From JAKFWF01 sp963732635 (GTDB taxonomy: Bacteria; Pseudomonadota; Alphaproteobacteria; Rhizobiales; Hyphomicrobiaceae): a stretch of DNA of 64,000 nt. The notes beneath the pieces were generated by a model, which worked only from the letters and a program-made list of their open reading frames with translations, made no database searches and had not been told where the DNA came from. Within the stretch, counting starts at the first letter, position 1; each line of letters starts with the position of its first letter. Positions 35,979-45,667 of the stretch are shown piece by piece. A program made the position numbers and the translations under genes. The stretch covers positions 124,001 to 188,000 of the forward strand of contig CAVTAL010000010.1 of the NCBI GenBank assembly GCA_963732635.1, given 5' to 3'.

Positions 35979-38480
35979 ATGATCCGGTGTGTTCGCCTTG
36001 GGCTTTGTATTGCTCTGCTGACCGCGGCTTTGCCATTGTCGGCCGTCGCTCAACAAGCGCCGGTGACGCCGCCGCCCGCCGCTTCCACGCCCGCGCCAAC
36101 GCCTGCCGCCACGCCGCCCGTTGCGACGCCAGCTCCGCCACCGGCACCAACCGCCGCCGCCTTGCCACCGGAGGTCACCAACCCCGTCGAAAAGCTCGCC
36201 AAGAGCATCGAGACGGCGGAGAAATCAATTCAACAGCTCAAGGAGCTGGAAGGCGAGTTGCAGCGACTACGCGGCAACGTCGAGCAGATCATCTATAAAT
36301 CGACGTCGACGGCGGAGGCATTGCGGCCGCAACTGGCCGAGGTCAAAAGCCAAGTCGAGAAACTTGGGCCCCCGCCGGCCAGTGGACAACCGCCAGAAAG
36401 CGCGACGGTGGCTGCCGAGCGCGCGCGCCTCAACGCAATGGCCGGTGCCCTTGATGGCGCCGTCAAGACGACTGAATTGGCTTGGGTGCGGGCCAAACAG
36501 CTGATCGATCGCATCACGGTGATGCGCTACCAGATCTTTGCCCGCAATCTGTTCGAACGCCGAACCAGCCCGCTGCTGCCGGCGATTTGGATCGATGTCG
36601 GCGAGCGCCTACCGAGCATCGTCGGACGCGCGAAATATTACGGCGGTGACTGGCTGTACTGGGTCGGCCGCAAGGGGATGTCGGTTGCTGGCGTCTTGGC
36701 AGGTACAATCACCGCCGCGTTGTTACTCTGGCTCGCCGCGCGGCAACTCGTGCTCGGCCGGCGCGAACGCTTCGCCGGCATCCCCAACTTCTTCGATCGC
36801 ATCATCTCGGCCGCCAAGGTCGCTCCAGCGCGAATGCTGGCGCCGGTGGCGGCGATCATGCTGCTCTACATCGGCTTCGACCAACTGGACCTGTGGTTCT
36901 CACCCTGGGAGCGGGTCGCGGAGATCGGCCTGCAGGGCATCCTGCTATACATCGTCGGCTCGATCCTCGCCGGCGTCGCGCTGTCCCCCCGCGCGCCGCA
37001 ATGGCGCCTGATCCCGGTGGATGACCGAACCGCGTCCCACCTCCACCTGTTCATCAAGGCACTGTTGGCGATCTATATCGTCGACACCGTGCTGGTCGAA
37101 TTCGGACGCGCGATCTATGTGCCGCTCGTCGTCACTGTGGCGCAAAGTTTCATCACCAACATCGTGTCCGCGCTGTTGCTCGCCGCTCTTTTGCTGACGC
37201 CATTCGTGCCGCAAACCGGTCCGTTGCGCGCTGTCAACGGTCTCGACCATTTAAACATCAATCCCGTCAGCCGACATGCGCCGCTGTGGATCAAGCTGCC
37301 GATGTGGCTGCTGGTCGCGTCGATCGTGATCTCCTCCACCCTCGGCTATGTGGCGCTGGGTCGCTTCATCGCCCAGCAGATCGTGCTGACCGGCACGGTG
37401 GTCGCCATTGCCGGGCTGCTCTACCTCGCGGTTCGCGCCCTCACCCGCGAGCGCGGTGGCGAGCGCAGCCGTGTCGGCCGCTTGCTGGAGAGCCGTTTCG
37501 GCATCGACAGCGGGCGGCAGGGCCAACTCGTCAAACTCGGCGAGGTCGCGGCCACATTCACGATCGGTCTGCTCGCCTTGCCACTGCTGTTGTTGCAATG
37601 GGGCTTTGCCGGCGCCGATATCCGTGATTGGGCCAAGGCGCTGTTCTTCGGCTTCGAAGTTGGCCATTTCCGCATCTCGCTGGTGCGCATCCTGATCGGC
37701 CTCGTCCTGTTCATTGCGCTGCTGTTCTTGACCCGCATGGTTCAGCGCTGGTTGCGCGAGCGCGTGTTGACCCAGGGCCGGATGGACGCTGGCGTCGCCA
37801 ACTCCGTCGATATGGCGGTCGGCTATGTCGGCATCGGCCTCGCGGCCTTGATTTCGGTCTCCTATGCCGGCTTCGACATCACCAGTCTCGCGATCGTCGC
37901 CGGCGCGCTGTCGGTCGGTATCGGCTTCGGCCTGCAGTCGATCGTCAACAACTTCGTGTCTGGCCTGATCCTGCTGGTGGAGCGGCCGATCAAAGTCGGC
38001 GACTGGATCGTCGTCGGCGACCAGCAGGGCAACGTGCGCCGCATCTCAGTGAGGTCGACGGAAATCGAAACCTTTGACCGGGCGAGCCTGATTGTCCCCA
38101 ACTCGGAGCTGATCTCGGGCCGCGTGCTCAACTGGACCCATCGCAATCTATTGGGCCGTGTCATCTTGAAGTTCGCAACCGACGCGCAGGCCGATCCGGA
38201 CATCGTCGTCGCCCTGCTCGAAAAGGCCGCCCGTGATCAGCAACTGGTAATGGCTAGTCCGGCGCCAATGGCAGCCCTCGATACGTTCGCTACCGACCGG
38301 CTCGAGTTCTCGCTACGCGTGACGCTATCCGACGTGACAGCGAGCGGACGGGTGAAGTCGAACCTGCACATCGCCATCCTCAAGGCCTTCCGCGAGGCCG
38401 GCATCTACGGGACGGTGCAGGCGGCTGTTGTGGCGCCAGCGACCGTGGCGGCGGTGGTGGCACCAGCCGCCAAGGCCTGA
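35979..38480 (+). CDS. Mechanosensitive channel, DUF3772 + MscS
   Basis: An 833-residue large MscS-family channel. A signal peptide (MIRCVRLGLCIALLTAALPL) is followed by a Pro/Ala linker, a periplasmic coiled-coil DUF3772-like domain (residues ~60-150, KSIETAEKSIQQLKELEGEL), about nine to ten membrane helices, and the MscS pore helix and beta domain near the C-terminus (ALSVGIGFGLQSIVNNFVSG, then LLVERPIKVGDWIVV). It would release solutes on hypo-osmotic shock. ATG 35979 is chosen because it begins the signal peptide; GGAG lies 13 bases upstream. Confidence 0.9.
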   Translation: MIRCVRLGLCIALLTAALPLSAVAQQAPVTPPPAASTPAPTPAATPPVATPAPPPAPTAAALPPEVTNPVEKLAKSIETAEKSIQQLKELEGELQRLRGNVEQIIYKSTSTAEALRPQLAEVKSQVEKLGPPPASGQPPESATVAAERARLNAMAGALDGAVKTTELAWVRAKQLIDRITVMRYQIFARNLFERRTSPLLPAIWIDVGERLPSIVGRAKYYGGDWLYWVGRKGMSVAGVLAGTITAALLLWLAARQLVLGRRERFAGIPNFFDRIISAAKVAPARMLAPVAAIMLLYIGFDQLDLWFSPWERVAEIGLQGILLYIVGSILAGVALSPRAPQWRLIPVDDRTASHLHLFIKALLAIYIVDTVLVEFGRAIYVPLVVTVAQSFITNIVSALLLAALLLTPFVPQTGPLRAVNGLDHLNINPVSRHAPLWIKLPMWLLVASIVISSTLGYVALGRFIAQQIVLTGTVVAIAGLLYLAVRALTRERGGERSRVGRLLESRFGIDSGRQGQLVKLGEVAATFTIGLLALPLLLLQWGFAGADIRDWAKALFFGFEVGHFRISLVRILIGLVLFIALLFLTRMVQRWLRERVLTQGRMDAGVANSVDMAVGYVGIGLAALISVSYAGFDITSLAIVAGALSVGIGFGLQSIVNNFVSGLILLVERPIKVGDWIVVGDQQGNVRRISVRSTEIETFDRASLIVPNSELISGRVLNWTHRNLLGRVILKFATDAQADPDIVVALLEKAARDQQLVMASPAPMAALDTFATDRLEFSLRVTLSDVTASGRVKSNLHIAILKAFREAGIYGTVQAAVVAPATVAAVVAPAAKA

Positions 38481-38488
38481 GGATCGGC

Positions 38489-38806
38489 CTAACCCTTGGC
38501 TTCCATTTCCTTGCGCAGCTTCTCTTCCTCGTACTGGATGAACCAGCCGATCATTTGGCGCCACAGGGCCTCGCACAGGTCAGGCGACACGCCCTTGTCG
38601 ACGGCCAGGGCCCGCACCTTGTCGATCACCTGCTGATTGCGCCACGGCACGTTGGCTGCGGCATTCTCGGCCAACTTGATCTGCCAGGCGCGCTCGACGT
38701 AGCCGAAGCGCTCGGCGATCATGCCGACCAGCGCCGCGTCGCAGCGATCGATCTCGGCGCGCACCTCGATCATGGACGGGCAGTCGGCGGGGGCGCGTGG
38801 TGGCAT
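38489..38806 (-). CDS. Chorismate mutase (AroQ class)
   Basis: A 105-residue all-helical chorismate mutase: EVRAEIDRCDAALVGMIAER, with Arg in the first helix, and WRNQQVIDKVRALAVDKGVS carrying further active-site residues. The C-terminal helix contains EALWRQMIGWFIQYEEEKLR. It converts chorismate to prephenate for Phe/Tyr synthesis; PchB-type isochorismate-pyruvate lyases share this fold, and the NVPWRNQQVIDKV loop is also compatible. It converges with the MscS-type gene. Confidence 0.87.
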   Translation of the reverse strand: MPPRAPADCPSMIEVRAEIDRCDAALVGMIAERFGYVERAWQIKLAENAAANVPWRNQQVIDKVRALAVDKGVSPDLCEALWRQMIGWFIQYEEEKLRKEMEAKG

Positions 38807-38879
38807 GGGTCGGGCTCCGAATGGAATGTTGCCCCTGCTGCTTACAGGCCTCGCGCCCGATTGTTCAAGTGCCGAGCGG

Positions 38880-39076
38880 TTACTTCACGGCGGCCGTCGG
38901 CGGTTGCCCGCGCTTGAAGTAGTCGCCATCGCGGCGCCAATGCGCATCAACGCGACGGCCCTGTGCTGCTGGGTCAAAGTCGCAGTTGAAACGTCACCCT
39001 CGACCTTCGAAGTCTGCGCACACCCGGAAAGGCCGACGGCGGCATTCGCCAATACGCGGAACATGAGTCGACGCAT
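38880..39076 (-). pseudogene. Short lipoprotein, frame shifted
   Basis: A lipoprotein signal sequence (MRRLMFRVLANAAVGLSGCA) leads into QTSKVEGDVSTATLTQQHRA then ALMRIGA. The frame then changes at about 38935-38940, and the alternative frame continues DGDYFKRGQPPTAAVK to a TAA at 38880-38882. The shift can be explained by a two-base GC insertion or one missing base. The N-terminal half closely parallels the neighbouring lipoprotein at 39165-39959 (GCGAQTTRVDDASLTTGSIA, then ALVKLGA), so the two look like paralogues, one of them very short. The function is unknown. Confidence 0.55.
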
Positions 39077-39164
39077 CACCACCGTCGCCTCCCGAGATAG
39101 AGGAACGATAGCAGAACACGACCAATCGTGCGCCTAGGAGTCTGCCGAGGCTCAGGCCGCTCCG

Positions 39165-39959
39165 TCAGGCGTCGACGGCCTTTTTCTTGGGCTTTGCACC
39201 GGGCTGCGAGGCGCCGGGCGACTGCGGATCACCGGCCGGCACGCCCGGCAAAGGAGCACCCGGCCTGCACAGCGCCGGCAGCTCCTGGATCTTGCCTTCG
39301 GCCTTAAGCTTCTTATGCGGCTCGCATGCGGTAGCGACCTGCTCTGCCGTAACAGGCGGGATCTTCGTCACCGTCATCAGCCGCGCCTGCATCGCGGCGT
39401 AGAGTTGTGGCCGCTGGGTCTTGAACCAATTCAATTCCTCAATTGGCCAGTCGCGCACCGAAATGCGCCACGCCGCGATTGCGATCTTCGGCAATACCAT
39501 CCGCACCGGCTCGATCACCAGGAAGCCGGTGTTGACGACCTCGCCGGCCGCGATCGAGAACGAGGCCAGGCTCTCAAACTTGCCCGACAGGTGCATTTGG
39601 CTCGCCACCCGCACCACGCCGCGCGTCGGCGTCACGCAACTGTAGCTCGTGACGTGGTACTCGCCGGGATCGAGTTCAACCTCTGCCACCGCCGGCTGGG
39701 TCGGCGAATTGAGGCCGACAACGCGCAACGTGTTGATATCGCGGAACTTGACACCGTCGCGTACGCCGATGGTCACGGTGCCGGTATTGCAGGCGTTGAC
39801 CGCGGCGCCGAGTTTGACGAGCGCAATACCCTTCTTGGTGCGCGCAATCGAACCCGTCGTCAGCGACGCATCGTCGACGCGCGTCGTCTGCGCGCCGCAA
39901 CCGGCCAATCCAGCCGCGACCAAGCAAATCGAGAGTAGTGTCGCAGGGCGTCCGATCAC
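39165..39959 (-). CDS. Lipoprotein of unknown function
   Basis: A 264-residue predicted lipoprotein. The GTG start at 39957-39959 has AGGATAGGATCT upstream and opens a signal peptide with lipobox AAGLAGC. The mature part has a beta-rich domain (LDPGEYHVTSYSC, IAAGEVVNTGFLVIEPVRM) and a C-terminal Pro/Lys-rich tail. A cysteine-containing segment (ATACEPHKKLKAEG, LPALCRPG) may form a disulfide. The N-terminus shares a pattern with the short lipoprotein gene just downstream. No enzymatic motif is visible. Confidence 0.75.
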   Translation of the reverse strand: MIGRPATLLSICLVAAGLAGCGAQTTRVDDASLTTGSIARTKKGIALVKLGAAVNACNTGTVTIGVRDGVKFRDINTLRVVGLNSPTQPAVAEVELDPGEYHVTSYSCVTPTRGVVRVASQMHLSGKFESLASFSIAAGEVVNTGFLVIEPVRMVLPKIAIAAWRISVRDWPIEELNWFKTQRPQLYAAMQARLMTVTKIPPVTAEQVATACEPHKKLKAEGKIQELPALCRPGAPLPGVPAGDPQSPGASQPGAKPKKKAVDA

Positions 39960-40086
39960 AGATCCTATCCTTTGGGCTGTGGATGGGACTTGGATAGCGC
40001 ACCGCCCGGCGCCGCAACAACCCCAGCGGCGGCGACCGCACATTTTCACTGCGGACGGATCAAATTTGTAGCCGATCCGCCACGCC

Positions 40087-41586
40087 TCACGCCCACCACT
40101 TGGCCGGCACCGGGAACCTTCCGGCGGCGTTTTCGATCGCCTGGGCGGCGCGGAACAGGGTGCCTTCGTCGAACGGCTTGCCGATCAGCTGCAGACCGAG
40201 CGGCGTGCCCTGGCTCGAAAGGCCCGCCGGTACCGAGATGCCCGGCAAACCGGCCATGTTGACGGTCACCGTGAAGATATCTTCCAGGTACATCGCGAGC
40301 GGATCACCGGATTTTTCGCCGGCGGCGAAGGCTGGCGACGGCGTCGTTGGCGTCAGCACGCAATCGACCGTGTTCCAGGCCTCGTCGAAGTCGCGCTTGA
40401 TGAGCGTGCGCACCTTCTGTGCCTTGAGGTAGTAGGCGTCGTAGTAGCCGGCCGACAGCACGTAGGTACCAATGAGAATACGGCGCCGCACTTCCTTGCC
40501 GAAGCCTGCTGCACGCGTGTTCTCGTAGGTCTCGGTAACGTCGCGGCCGGGCACGCGCAGGCCGTAGCGCACGCCGTCATAGCGGGCGAGGTTCGATGAG
40601 GCTTCGGCCGGCGCCACGATGTAATAGGCCGGCAGCGCGTACTTGGTATGGGGAAGCGAGATGTCGTGGATGGTGGCGCCGGCATCCTTCAACCAGGCGA
40701 TGCCCTTCTGCCAAAGCGCCTCGATCTCGGGCGACATGCCGTCGACGCGATATTCCTTCGGCACGCCGATGCGCAGGCCCTTGATCGACTTGCCAATCTC
40801 GGCCTCGTAGTCGGGAACGGGGGCATCGACCGAGGTCGAATCCTTTGGATCGTGGCTCGCCATCGCCTTGAGCAGGATGGCGGCGTCGCGGGTGGTCTTG
40901 GCGATCGGGCCGGCCTGATCGAGCGAAGAGGCGAAGGCGACGATGCCCCAGCGCGAGCAGCGGCCGTAGGTCGGCTTTATCCCGACCGTGCCGGTTAGGG
41001 CCGCCGGCTGGCGGATCGAGCCGCCGGTGTCGGTGGCGGTGGCGGCAAGGCACATGTCGGCAGCGACAGCCGCCGACGAGCCGCCCGATGAGCCGCCCGG
41101 CACCAACTTGTCGTTCGAGATTGCGCCCGACTTCGACTTGCGGCGCCACGGATTGACGACATTGCCAAAGGCGCTGGTCTCGTTCGACGAACCCATGGCG
41201 AACTCATCGTTGTTGAGCTTGCCGAGCATGACGGCACCGGCATCCCACAAATTCTGAGTTACCGTCAACTCGTAGGTCGGCGTAAAGCCGTCGAGGATCT
41301 TCGAGCAGGCGGTGGTACGCACACCCTTCGTCGCATAGAGATCCTTGATGCCGAGGGCCAAGCCTTCGAGCGCACCGGCCTTGCCGGCGGCGATGCGCTT
41401 GTCGCTTTCCTTGGCCTGGGCGAGCGCATGCTCTGGCGTGGTCAACACGTAGGCATTGAGGGCTGCATTGCCGGCCGCAATCGCGTCGTTGAAGGCGCTG
41501 GTCAGTTCGACGGAAGTGAACTGCTTTTTCTTGAGCCCGTCACGTGCGTCGGCCAACGTCAGTTTGGTAAGTTCGTTCTTGGACAT
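40087..41586 (-). CDS. gatA: Asp/Glu-tRNA amidotransferase subunit A
   Basis: The 499-residue amidase subunit of the GatCAB complex, which converts Glu-tRNA(Gln) or Asp-tRNA(Asn) to the amidated forms. The Ser-cis-Ser-Lys triad is present: Lys81 in ALGIKDLYATKG, and the serines in PGGSSGGSSAAVAA and DTGGSIRQPAALTG. Length and C-terminus are normal. It follows gatC, separated from it by a GNAT gene. gatB, usually in the same cluster, is not in this window. Confidence 0.96.
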   Translation of the reverse strand: MSKNELTKLTLADARDGLKKKQFTSVELTSAFNDAIAAGNAALNAYVLTTPEHALAQAKESDKRIAAGKAGALEGLALGIKDLYATKGVRTTACSKILDGFTPTYELTVTQNLWDAGAVMLGKLNNDEFAMGSSNETSAFGNVVNPWRRKSKSGAISNDKLVPGGSSGGSSAAVAADMCLAATATDTGGSIRQPAALTGTVGIKPTYGRCSRWGIVAFASSLDQAGPIAKTTRDAAILLKAMASHDPKDSTSVDAPVPDYEAEIGKSIKGLRIGVPKEYRVDGMSPEIEALWQKGIAWLKDAGATIHDISLPHTKYALPAYYIVAPAEASSNLARYDGVRYGLRVPGRDVTETYENTRAAGFGKEVRRRILIGTYVLSAGYYDAYYLKAQKVRTLIKRDFDEAWNTVDCVLTPTTPSPAFAAGEKSGDPLAMYLEDIFTVTVNMAGLPGISVPAGLSSQGTPLGLQLIGKPFDEGTLFRAAQAIENAAGRFPVPAKWWA

Positions 41587-41589
41587 GTC

Positions 41590-42081
41590 TCAGGCGATCT
41601 CTTTGGTCATGAACAGGCTCAATGGATCAGGCTTGTAATCGCCGAACGGCGGGCTATCGCGGTAACCGGCGCGGCGGTAGAGGTGCACGGCCTGCAAATT
41701 GTGAATTCCGGTTTCGAGCGACAACTGCGTGATGCCACGGTGCCGGGCCTCGGCCTCGATTGCGTCGAGCAGCACCCAGCCCAGGCCCCGGCCACGCGCC
41801 TCGTGCGGCACGTACATGCGTTTGATCTCGCCATGCGTGGCATCGAGGAACCGAACAGCGCCGCAGCCGATCGCCTTGCCCTCTTGCCGCGCGACGAAGA
41901 ACACCACGTCCGGCCGGGCCAGAGCCTCGACATCGAGCAGATGATTGCTTGCTGGCGGATACAGCGACTTCGAGAAGTCGTCGAGCGCGTCGATCAGCGC
42001 AACCACCTCGGGCTGACGCGGATCCTCCTGCGCGATCTCGACGCGCGGAATCTTGAACGCCGGTTTGGCGTCTTCACTCAT
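41590..42081 (-). CDS. GNAT family N-acetyltransferase
   Basis: A 163-residue GNAT acetyltransferase: VVFFVARQEGKAIGCGAVRF, EIKRMYVPHEARGRGLGWVL with the acetyl-CoA pyrophosphate loop RGRGLG, and HLYRRAGYRDSPPFGDY. It lies between gatC and gatA with a 4-base overlap with gatC, so it is cotranslated with the amidotransferase subunits. The substrate is unknown. Confidence 0.9.
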   Translation of the reverse strand: MSEDAKPAFKIPRVEIAQEDPRQPEVVALIDALDDFSKSLYPPASNHLLDVEALARPDVVFFVARQEGKAIGCGAVRFLDATHGEIKRMYVPHEARGRGLGWVLLDAIEAEARHRGITQLSLETGIHNLQAVHLYRRAGYRDSPPFGDYKPDPLSLFMTKEIA

Positions 42082-42365
42082 TCCACGACCTTCGGCACAA
42101 CGAAGAAGTGATCCTCGATCTTGGGCGCGTTCCGGGTCACGTCGTCGGCGATCTCGCCATCGGTGACCTTGTCCACGCGCTGGCGCAGCTCGATCGGCAC
42201 GACGCGGGTCATCGGCTCGACATCTTTTGTGTCGACTTCGTCCAGCATCTTTACCCAGTCAAGAATGCCAGTCAGCTCCTTTTCGAGGCCGCGTGCTTCC
42301 TCGTCGGTGACCTTAATGCGGGCCAGCCGCGCAATGCGGTGGACGGTTGCTTCATCGACCTTCAT
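42078..42365 (-). CDS. gatC: Asp/Glu-tRNA amidotransferase subunit C
   Basis: The 95-residue GatC stabilises the GatA-GatB interface. It shows the family line: VDEATVHRIARLARIKVTDE at the N-terminus, DVEPMTRVVPIELRQRVDKV and a C-terminal RNAPKIEDHFFVVPKVVE. The start is ATG 42363-42365; upstream in-frame residues are not conserved. It is first in the gatC-GNAT-gatA unit. Confidence 0.96.
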   Translation of the reverse strand: MKVDEATVHRIARLARIKVTDEEARGLEKELTGILDWVKMLDEVDTKDVEPMTRVVPIELRQRVDKVTDGEIADDVTRNAPKIEDHFFVVPKVVE

Positions 42366-42432
42366 GAACGCCTCGCTAGGCCACCCCGACCGGGCGGCGC
42401 TTGTCATTGGCGCACTCTTAGCTTAGGCGGCA

Positions 42433-42954
42433 ATGACCAAGCAACCATTGTCGGATGCCGCCGCGCGGCAGTGCAGCATGAACGACCTGCCCGAAGCCTG
42501 CCAACGTGTCGCCGATGCTGCCTTGGCGCTGGGCCTCAACGTCGAAATCCAGGTGTTGGCGCAATCATCGCGCACCGCCGATGAGGCAGCCATTGCGTGC
42601 GAGTGCAGCGTCGGTCAGATCGTCAAATCGCTGGTATTTCGCGGTGCGGCCTCGGAGAAGCCCTACCTGCTGCTGGTATCGGGCGCCAATCGTGTCGATG
42701 AAGCTGGAGTTGCATCAGCCATCGGCGAACCTCTGATCCGCCCCGATGCGCGCTTCGTGCGTGAAGTCACCGGCTTTGCGATAGGTGGCATTCCGCCATT
42801 CGGCCATGCGAGGCCACTCGCGACCTACATCGACCGCGATTTACTGAGGCATTCGACCGTATTCGCAGCCGCTGGCACGCCAAATTCGATTTTTTCCGTT
42901 GACCCAATGCGGCTGGCCGACGCCACCAATGCGACGACCATCGTGGTCGCATGA
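42433..42954 (+). CDS. YbaK/EbsC family aminoacyl-tRNA deacylase
   Basis: A 173-residue protein of the YbaK/ProX editing family, which hydrolyses misacylated tRNA such as Ala- or Cys-tRNA(Pro). Motifs: SVGQIVKSLVFRG with the conserved lysine, LLLVSGANRVDE, VTGFAIGGIPPFGHARPLAT and AAAGTPNSIFSVDPMRLADA. The internal ATG at 42478 (MNDLPEACQRV) is an equally good start. It is divergent from gatC. Confidence 0.88.
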   Translation: MTKQPLSDAAARQCSMNDLPEACQRVADAALALGLNVEIQVLAQSSRTADEAAIACECSVGQIVKSLVFRGAASEKPYLLLVSGANRVDEAGVASAIGEPLIRPDARFVREVTGFAIGGIPPFGHARPLATYIDRDLLRHSTVFAAAGTPNSIFSVDPMRLADATNATTIVVA

Positions 42955-42994
42955 GCCGGACCCGAAGTGACGCCGTTGCTAACCCGACGAGCGG

Positions 42995-45347
42995 TTACTT
43001 GCTGTTCGAAAAGTCATAACGCACGCCAGCCAGGAACAAGAGATCGGTCTGGTACTCGCGACCAATTGGTGAATCGGTCAAGCCGATCTTGCCGCCCAGT
43101 TCGAACTCGAACTGCGTATCGGGCCGCCACTGGTAGGATGTCCGCACCGAAGGGATCACCTGATACTCAGAGCGCGTTTCCGATTTGTATTGGCCATATC
43201 CGAACCGCAGCATCGGATTGACGCGCCAATCCTGGGTGATCGGATAGTAACTGCCGAACTCCAGCATATAACGGTCCGAAGTCTCAGTGCTGGCATAGCG
43301 CACCCCGACCGTTGCACTATCGCCCTCCCTGAGCACGCTGGTGCCGATCAACTGTGTCGCCGCATAGTAGGCCATGCCACTCGACTGGATGGCGTCGACG
43401 CCGCCCGAAGCCCGCATGCCGCTCAGATAGTTCACCGTGAGATCGGAGACCCACTGCAGCCGCGAATTGAGCGGCCGCGCGTACGACATCGTCCCGGTAT
43501 AGCTTTGGGCCGTACGATCAAATGCCAATTGGTCGATCTCAGACAAGGAATAGCGGCGCAACAACTCGGAGAGTGTGTAGACGCCCTGCCCCTGCAAGGC
43601 ATTTGACGCAAGCAGTACCGGCGACCGGCGATAGTCGAGGTTCACCGAGGCGGAAGACTGATCGGCGAACATCTGGCTGCCGGTCAGCACCGCACTGTTG
43701 ATTTGACCGAAATGCACATCGTATTCGAACGCCCCATATCCGGCGCCGCTGTTCTTCACGAAGCGCACCTCCGTGCCAACGCTCTGCCGATCGAGTAAAC
43801 CTTCGGCCCGCTGCTCGATGAAATAGTAGCTCGTCTCCAGCGACTTGCTGAAATAACTGAACTCGGACCCGATGCCATAGAAAAAGCGGTCGTTGCTGAA
43901 GGGCGTATCGCGGCTGCGCTCGACCGGCGATCCGGCGATCGCTGTCAACTTGGTTGTGTCGTTCACCTTGTAACCGGCCGCCGCGCCGTCGAACCGGCCG
44001 AGCACGCCGCCCGAAGTGCTCGATTGCCGGCCAATCCGTGAGCTGATGCCGCTGTCCTTGATCCGGCCGTCGAGGTAGAGCGTCGAAATTCGGGTATCGT
44101 TGCCTTGGCTGGAAATCAGGCTGTTCTGTTGTGAAGCCGAGAACCTGAACCGACCGGCATAGGCGGCATTCTCAAACCGCGCATCGTAGTCGGCGTTGCT
44201 CAGAAACGCGCTCTGGTAGGTACGATAAGGATCTTCCTTGTCCCAGCCGACATTGGTTCGCGGCGTCTCGATGAAGCCGCGGCCACCCTGGTTCAGGTTG
44301 TAGAAGGTCGAGAGGCTGCCGTATTGGCTGACCGTCCACTCGGCGGGCGATTTCGACGCAAGCGGCAGGTGAGTGCCGTTCGCCGACGCACTGGCGCCAC
44401 TGCGGCCAACCTTGTCATTGTCACTGCCAAGCTTGATCTTGTTTTGCGCGCGGCGCCAGCAGCCAGCGTCGGTGGAACGACGGCAATCGGAGTGCCAGCC
44501 GCCTCGATCGCAGCCAGCCGCTGCCGCACCCGGTCGGCACCCTGGCCGCTCGGATACTGCTTCAGGTATTCCTTGTACTCCGCGCGTGCATGCGCCGTCT
44601 GGCCGCGCAGTTCACGCGCATCGCCGAGCATCTCCAGCGCGTCCTGGCGGAATTTGCTATCACCGGCCTCAAGCAGCCGTGGTCAGCAAGCTGGACCGCG
44701 CGATCCGGGTTCGATTTATCGAGCGCAATGCGCGCCTCTGCCAGCAGCTGTCCGAGCTGTTCTTGGGATAGCAACTCCGGCGGCGGCACCAGCAGTTTGG
44801 TTTTTTGGCTGCCGACCAGACTGCCGCGAAGTCCATTCTGGGATTGCGCCTGCTCTGCGCCGACCGGGGCATCCTGGACGGGATTGCACGAGGCCGAGGC
44901 CGTCGGCCCAGCAATCGCGATCACAACGCTCTTGAAATCCACGCCTTGCGCCACCTTGAAGGCGACGTTGCGTTTAAAATAGACAGTTAGCTTTGCGCTA
45001 GGCCCAACCTGGTCCAGTTCGATGCCGTGAATCGAAGCCCGCGCGTTGCCAGGCGCGCGCAGTGATTCCTGTTTTGCCAGCACTTGCTTGTCACTCGCGA
45101 GCTTGTCGAGTGGGTGGACTTGGATGCGCAGCTCATCGCCAGAACCCGCAGGGAAATGGCTTTGATACTGAACGCGCAGATTGAAATCGATCTGGACGAC
45201 TGAGCAGCCATTCGTCTCCGCCACCCGGACACCCGAAAGCAGCCGATCGGCCACCGGCTCGGCATGGGCAAGCGAAGGCGGCAGCAGGCCGACGAGGGCC
45301 AGCGCTAAGGTCGCCATACGGTTTGTCGCGCGGCACTGCGCCAACAT
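42995..45347 (-). CDS. Exported TPR + beta-barrel-like protein, frame interrupted twice
   Basis: Reading three frames in turn gives one protein of about 782 residues. It begins with a signal peptide (ATLALALVGLLPPSLAHAEP), then an AMIN-like beta region (RLLSGVRVAETNGCSVVQID), helical TPR-like repeats (QLLAEARIALDKSNPDRAVQ; ALEMLGDARELRGQTAHARA), a Ser/Gly linker, and a ~450-residue C-terminus rich in alternating Tyr/Phe/Gly strands typical of outer-membrane barrels, ending LLFLAGVRYDFSNSK. Breaks lie near 44670-44692 (two extra T on the coding strand) and near 44450 (GCGCGC repeat); removing the extra bases restores a stop-free frame. It is last in the cytochrome cluster and is a candidate outer-membrane conduit. 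Confidence 0.72.
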
Positions 45348-45667
45348 CCAGGATGTTCCAAGCTCAAGATACGGATCTGAGCCGGGGCTGAAGTCTCAAC
45401 CGAAATCGGAACTAGGTGCGGTATCGAAGCGACGAGCGCCGGCATGCGAACTCAACGCAACAACTAATATGCATACGCGATATCAGCACAAGGACGCTAC
45501 GCCGCATCACCAATGCGGACAGGGTTCGCACGGCGACTCCGCTGGTTACGAGAAGGTAAAGCTTCGGCAGTTAACAAAGTACGAATGCCTATGGTTCGTC
45601 GTAAGACAATAATGCTTTGGTGGCACTTGCCCCTGCTCTTGTCGGTTGCAGCCTGCACAGCATTCTC
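45348..45667. other. Intergenic region between barrel gene and giant cytochrome
   Basis: A 320-base spacer on the minus-strand cluster, less GC-rich than its neighbours, holding no recognised gene. It may carry a separate promoter for the barrel gene. No clear terminator hairpin follows the giant cytochrome stop. Confidence 0.35.
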
